NCBI GenBank assembly: GCA_003235465.1
Contig: QJWD01000309.1
Location: 1-7,284 of the forward strand
Origin: Nitrospirota bacterium
Lineage (GTDB): Bacteria > Nitrospinota > Nitrospinia > Nitrospinales > VA-1
DNA length: 7,284 nt
Direction of reading: 5' to 3'
The notes beneath the pieces were generated by a model. The model did no database searches. It saw only the letters and a list, made by a program, of their open reading frames with translations, and was not told the origin of the DNA. How positions within the stretch are numbered: the stretch's first letter is position 1; every line of letters begins with the position of its first letter. Made by a program: the position numbers and the translations under genes. Positions 5,691-7,284 of this stretch are shown in pieces.

Positions 5691-6695
5691 ATGTCCAATC
5701 AATCGGTTAACGAAGACACCAAATATATCAAGCGGATCGACGACCTGATCGAGGAAGCCGAAATCGAGGCGGAGCTGGAGGCGGAGAAAAAAATCCGCTC
5801 CAAGAACACCAAGCTGCTGACCATTTCGATCCTGAGCTGCGCGCTCCTGCTGTTTCTATACGTTCGCATGAACGGGGAGGAGAAGATTCTCGCCGAGGCC
5901 CCGGCGCCCGAAGTGCCGGTTACGGAGATCAATATCCCGCTTGCCGACGAGCCGGGCCCGATGGACCTGCCCATCGTCGAGAAAGCGGTTGAACCGCTCG
6001 AGGAGGCCGCCGCCCCCGCACCGGAAAAAACCGCCGAAACCGCCCCCGAGGCGCCGGCCGAGGAGAAAACCGCGCCCGGGCCGGTGAAGGAGGAAGCCGC
6101 CACGGCGGTGGATAAAAAGCCGCCCGAGCCGGTGAAAGCCGCCGAAGCGCCGAAACCGGCAAGGAAAGCGGAAAAAGTGACAATCAAAACCGCCAGCACG
6201 CGCGGCGCCGAAATCAAACCCAAGCCCGCTCCACGGGTTTCTTCCCGCCAGTATTTTGTGCAGACGGGGGTTTTCTCGGTCAAGGACAACGCCGAGAAAC
6301 TGTCCCGCAAATTGCAGGCGGCGGGCTTCTCGCCTTCCATCTCGGTGAAGTCGCGCAAGCTCGATAGGCATGTGGTGAAAGTCGGCCATTTTGCCGACGA
6401 GGCCGCCGGCGAGTCGATGAAAAAGGAACTCGCCGCAAACGGTTTCGAAGCGGTGCTCTCGAAAGACGCCGCGGGCAATCACAGCTTTCTCGTCGGCAGC
6501 TTCAAGAGCCGGGAGGAAGCCTCGGCTCTCCAGGACCGCCTGAGCCGCAAGGGCTTTTTGTCCGCGCATGAAATGAAAACGGTGACGCTTCCCCTGTACG
6601 CGGTGGAGCTAGGCAGCTTCGCCAGCACCGAGCAGGCAAAGGAAACCCAGGCGAAACTCGGCCAGGCGGGTTTCAGCAACCATTTCATCCGCTAG
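5691..6695 (+). CDS. Membrane-anchored protein with two C-terminal SPOR modules
   Basis: SPOR modules bind glycan strands stripped of stem peptides, which marks division septa. From ATG 5691 the protein has 334 residues: a highly charged N-terminal cytoplasmic segment with Glu/Ala/Lys runs (about 16-38), one membrane span (about 40-57, LLTISILSCALLLFLYV), a Pro/Ala/Glu/Lys-rich linker of about 125 residues, then two SPOR-like modules. Module 1 is about 186-257 (YFVQTGVFS...VVKVGHFAD) and module 2 about 264-334 (FLVGSFKSR...YAVELGSFAS), each with two beta-alpha-beta half-repeats. Topology predicts a cytoplasmic N-terminus and periplasmic SPOR modules. The start at 5691 is chosen for AAGG 4 nt upstream; an in-frame ATG at 5649 adds 14 low-complexity residues with a weaker site. 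Classed as SPOR-family like DedD or FtsN, but orthology to either is not established. It is transcribed alone from the promoter at 5484, with a weak terminator after it. Confidence 0.92.
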   Translation: MSNQSVNEDTKYIKRIDDLIEEAEIEAELEAEKKIRSKNTKLLTISILSCALLLFLYVRMNGEEKILAEAPAPEVPVTEINIPLADEPGPMDLPIVEKAVEPLEEAAAPAPEKTAETAPEAPAEEKTAPGPVKEEAATAVDKKPPEPVKAAEAPKPARKAEKVTIKTASTRGAEIKPKPAPRVSSRQYFVQTGVFSVKDNAEKLSRKLQAAGFSPSISVKSRKLDRHVVKVGHFADEAAGESMKKELAANGFEAVLSKDAAGNHSFLVGSFKSREEASALQDRLSRKGFLSAHEMKTVTLPLYAVELGSFASTEQAKETQAKLGQAGFSNHFIR

Positions 6696-6725
6696 CTCTA
6701 CCCCCTTCCTTAGCGCGATTTTTTT
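6690..6725 (+). terminator. Weak candidate rho-independent terminator after the SPOR gene
   Basis: CGCTA (6690-6694) can pair with TAGCG (6711-6715), plus one G-T pair inside, around a loop of about 14-16 nt that includes part of the stop codon. Seven T residues follow at 6719-6725. The stem is short and the loop large, so strength is doubtful. A further hairpin, CACGCCC (6726-6732) with GGGTGTG (6743-6749), follows directly but has no T-run after it. Confidence 0.35.
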
Positions 6726-6804
6726 CACGCCCTGCTCCCGCGGGGTGTGATAAATTACCCCTGTCTATCATTTGTTCCCCACCATCCCGACTTTAGGGAG
6801 CTTC

Positions 6805-6810
6805 AAGGAG
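6805..6810 (+). promoter_or_regulatory. Shine-Dalgarno site fixing the start of the repeat-protein gene
   Basis: AAGGAG with a 6-nt spacer to ATG 6817 is an ideal ribosome site. It lies inside the longer open frame that begins at ATG 6772, so it argues for 6817 as the true start. The resulting N-terminus MKSISLAASALF is a typical signal-peptide beginning. Confidence 0.8.
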
Positions 6811-6816
6811 CATGTC

Positions 6817-7209
6817 ATGAAATCAATTTCACTCGCGGCATCCGCGCTGTTCACCGCCGTGATGTTTCTGTCTCCCACGGGCCTGCTCGCGGACGATGGC
6901 GCGCATGGCGGCAAGGGCGGCGACGGAGGCCACGGCCGCTACGAAGAGGGCAGCGGTTCTTCGGTGATCGACGAAGATCATCCGGGTGAAGGCCACGGCC
7001 GCTACGAGGAGGGCAGCGGTTCCTCGGTGATCGGCGAAGACCATCCGGGAGAAGGCCACGAATACGGAAAGGATGCCCATGAGGAAGATGGGTGGTTTTC
7101 CCGCCATTACAAAAAGTACCGGGAAAAGAGGAAGGAAGGCAGCTCCGGCCTCGGGCGCCCGGAAGAAAAGCCTCCGGAAGCCATGGATGAAGGCAGCGGC
7201 TCGCGCTGA
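6817..7209 (+). CDS. Small secreted His/acidic-rich protein with a tandem 21-residue repeat, unknown family
   Basis: A 130-residue protein. A Sec signal peptide (1-25, MKSISLAASALFTAVM to TGLLA) is followed by DDGAHGG, with likely cleavage after A25. The mature part is extended and hydrophilic: a Gly-rich lead (28-37), two near-identical 21-residue repeats (38-58 and 59-79) beginning GHGRYEEGSGSSVI and ending EDHPGE, a partial third start (GHEYGKD), a Trp/aromatic and basic segment (about 92-106, DGWFSRHYKKYREKR) and a tail ending DEGSGSR that echoes the repeat. Eight histidines (30, 39, 55, 60, 76, 81, 88, 97) among many Asp/Glu could bind metal ions in the periplasm; this is inference. There is no cysteine and no predicted membrane span after the signal. 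I do not recognise a family and see no clear promoter upstream. Start at 6817 by its AAGGAG site. Confidence 0.85.
   Translation: MKSISLAASALFTAVMFLSPTGLLADDGAHGGKGGDGGHGRYEEGSGSSVIDEDHPGEGHGRYEEGSGSSVIGEDHPGEGHEYGKDAHEEDGWFSRHYKKYREKRKEGSSGLGRPEEKPPEAMDEGSGSR
6928..7053 (+). repeat. Two tandem 63-bp in-frame repeats
   Basis: Unit 1 (6928-6990) and unit 2 (6991-7053) are identical at 58 of 63 bases. Of the five differing codons, four are synonymous and one changes Asp to Gly. A third unit begins at 7054 (GGCCAC) and then diverges. The excess of silent changes hints that the repeated amino-acid sequence is maintained by selection, although five differences are few. Confidence 0.9.
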
Positions 7210-7284
7210 CCACACCGACCAGGGCGGCCGGCAAGCCCCGCCGCCTGTTGAACTTCCGCCCGCCCTTCACCCCACTCGATATGA

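Noticed and set aside
6743..6771. Possible promoter of the repeat-protein gene (GATAAA, TAAATT or TATCAT)
   Set aside because: Several AT-rich hexamers fit a -10 loosely, but none has a recognisable -35 at 16-18 bp.
7210..7284. Tail of the window after the last gene, including a GGCGG/CCGCC hairpin (7223-7242)
   Set aside because: The stem is short, has a 10-nt loop and no T-run, so it is not called a terminator. No gene start is seen in the remaining bases.

Overview
This is a GC-rich chromosomal segment (GC clearly above half by eye) from a Gram-negative bacterium. The Gram-negative reading rests on a single-span SPOR-domain protein and two proteins with Sec-type signal peptides. The mix of genes would suit a deltaproteobacterial or Nitrospinota-like lineage, but that is only an impression. 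I see no mobile element, CRISPR array, tRNA or rRNA, and no composition break that would point to recent transfer.

Layout: (1) Bases 1-1861, plus strand: the C-terminal part of a CorA divalent-metal channel, then a CPA2-type cation/proton antiporter, probably co-transcribed. (2) Bases 1882-3208: two homologous DUF1566/Lcl_C-domain genes in divergent orientation. The minus-strand copy carries a signal peptide and the plus-strand copy does not. (3) Bases 3257-4408: alanine racemase (alr), plus strand, just behind the second Lcl_C gene. (4) Bases 4458-5357: class 1B dihydroorotate dehydrogenase (pyrD), minus strand, convergent with alr. (5) Bases 5358-5690: a regulatory interval between divergent genes, with a near-consensus sigma70 promoter, an AT-rich dyad, a pair of mutually exclusive hairpins before pyrD and a long leader before the next gene. 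(6) Bases 5691-6695: a membrane-anchored protein with two SPOR modules. (7) Bases 6817-7209: a small secreted protein built around a tandem 21-residue repeat rich in His and acidic residues; I recognise no family.

How the genes fit together: alr supplies D-alanine for peptidoglycan, and SPOR modules bind denuded septal peptidoglycan, so both touch the cell wall. pyrD is pyrimidine biosynthesis. CorA and the antiporter handle ions. Nothing ties these into one pathway, and most of the window reads as ordinary core genome. The least explained parts are the divergent secreted/cytosolic Lcl_C pair, the His/acidic repeat protein and the structured leaders around 5376-5626.
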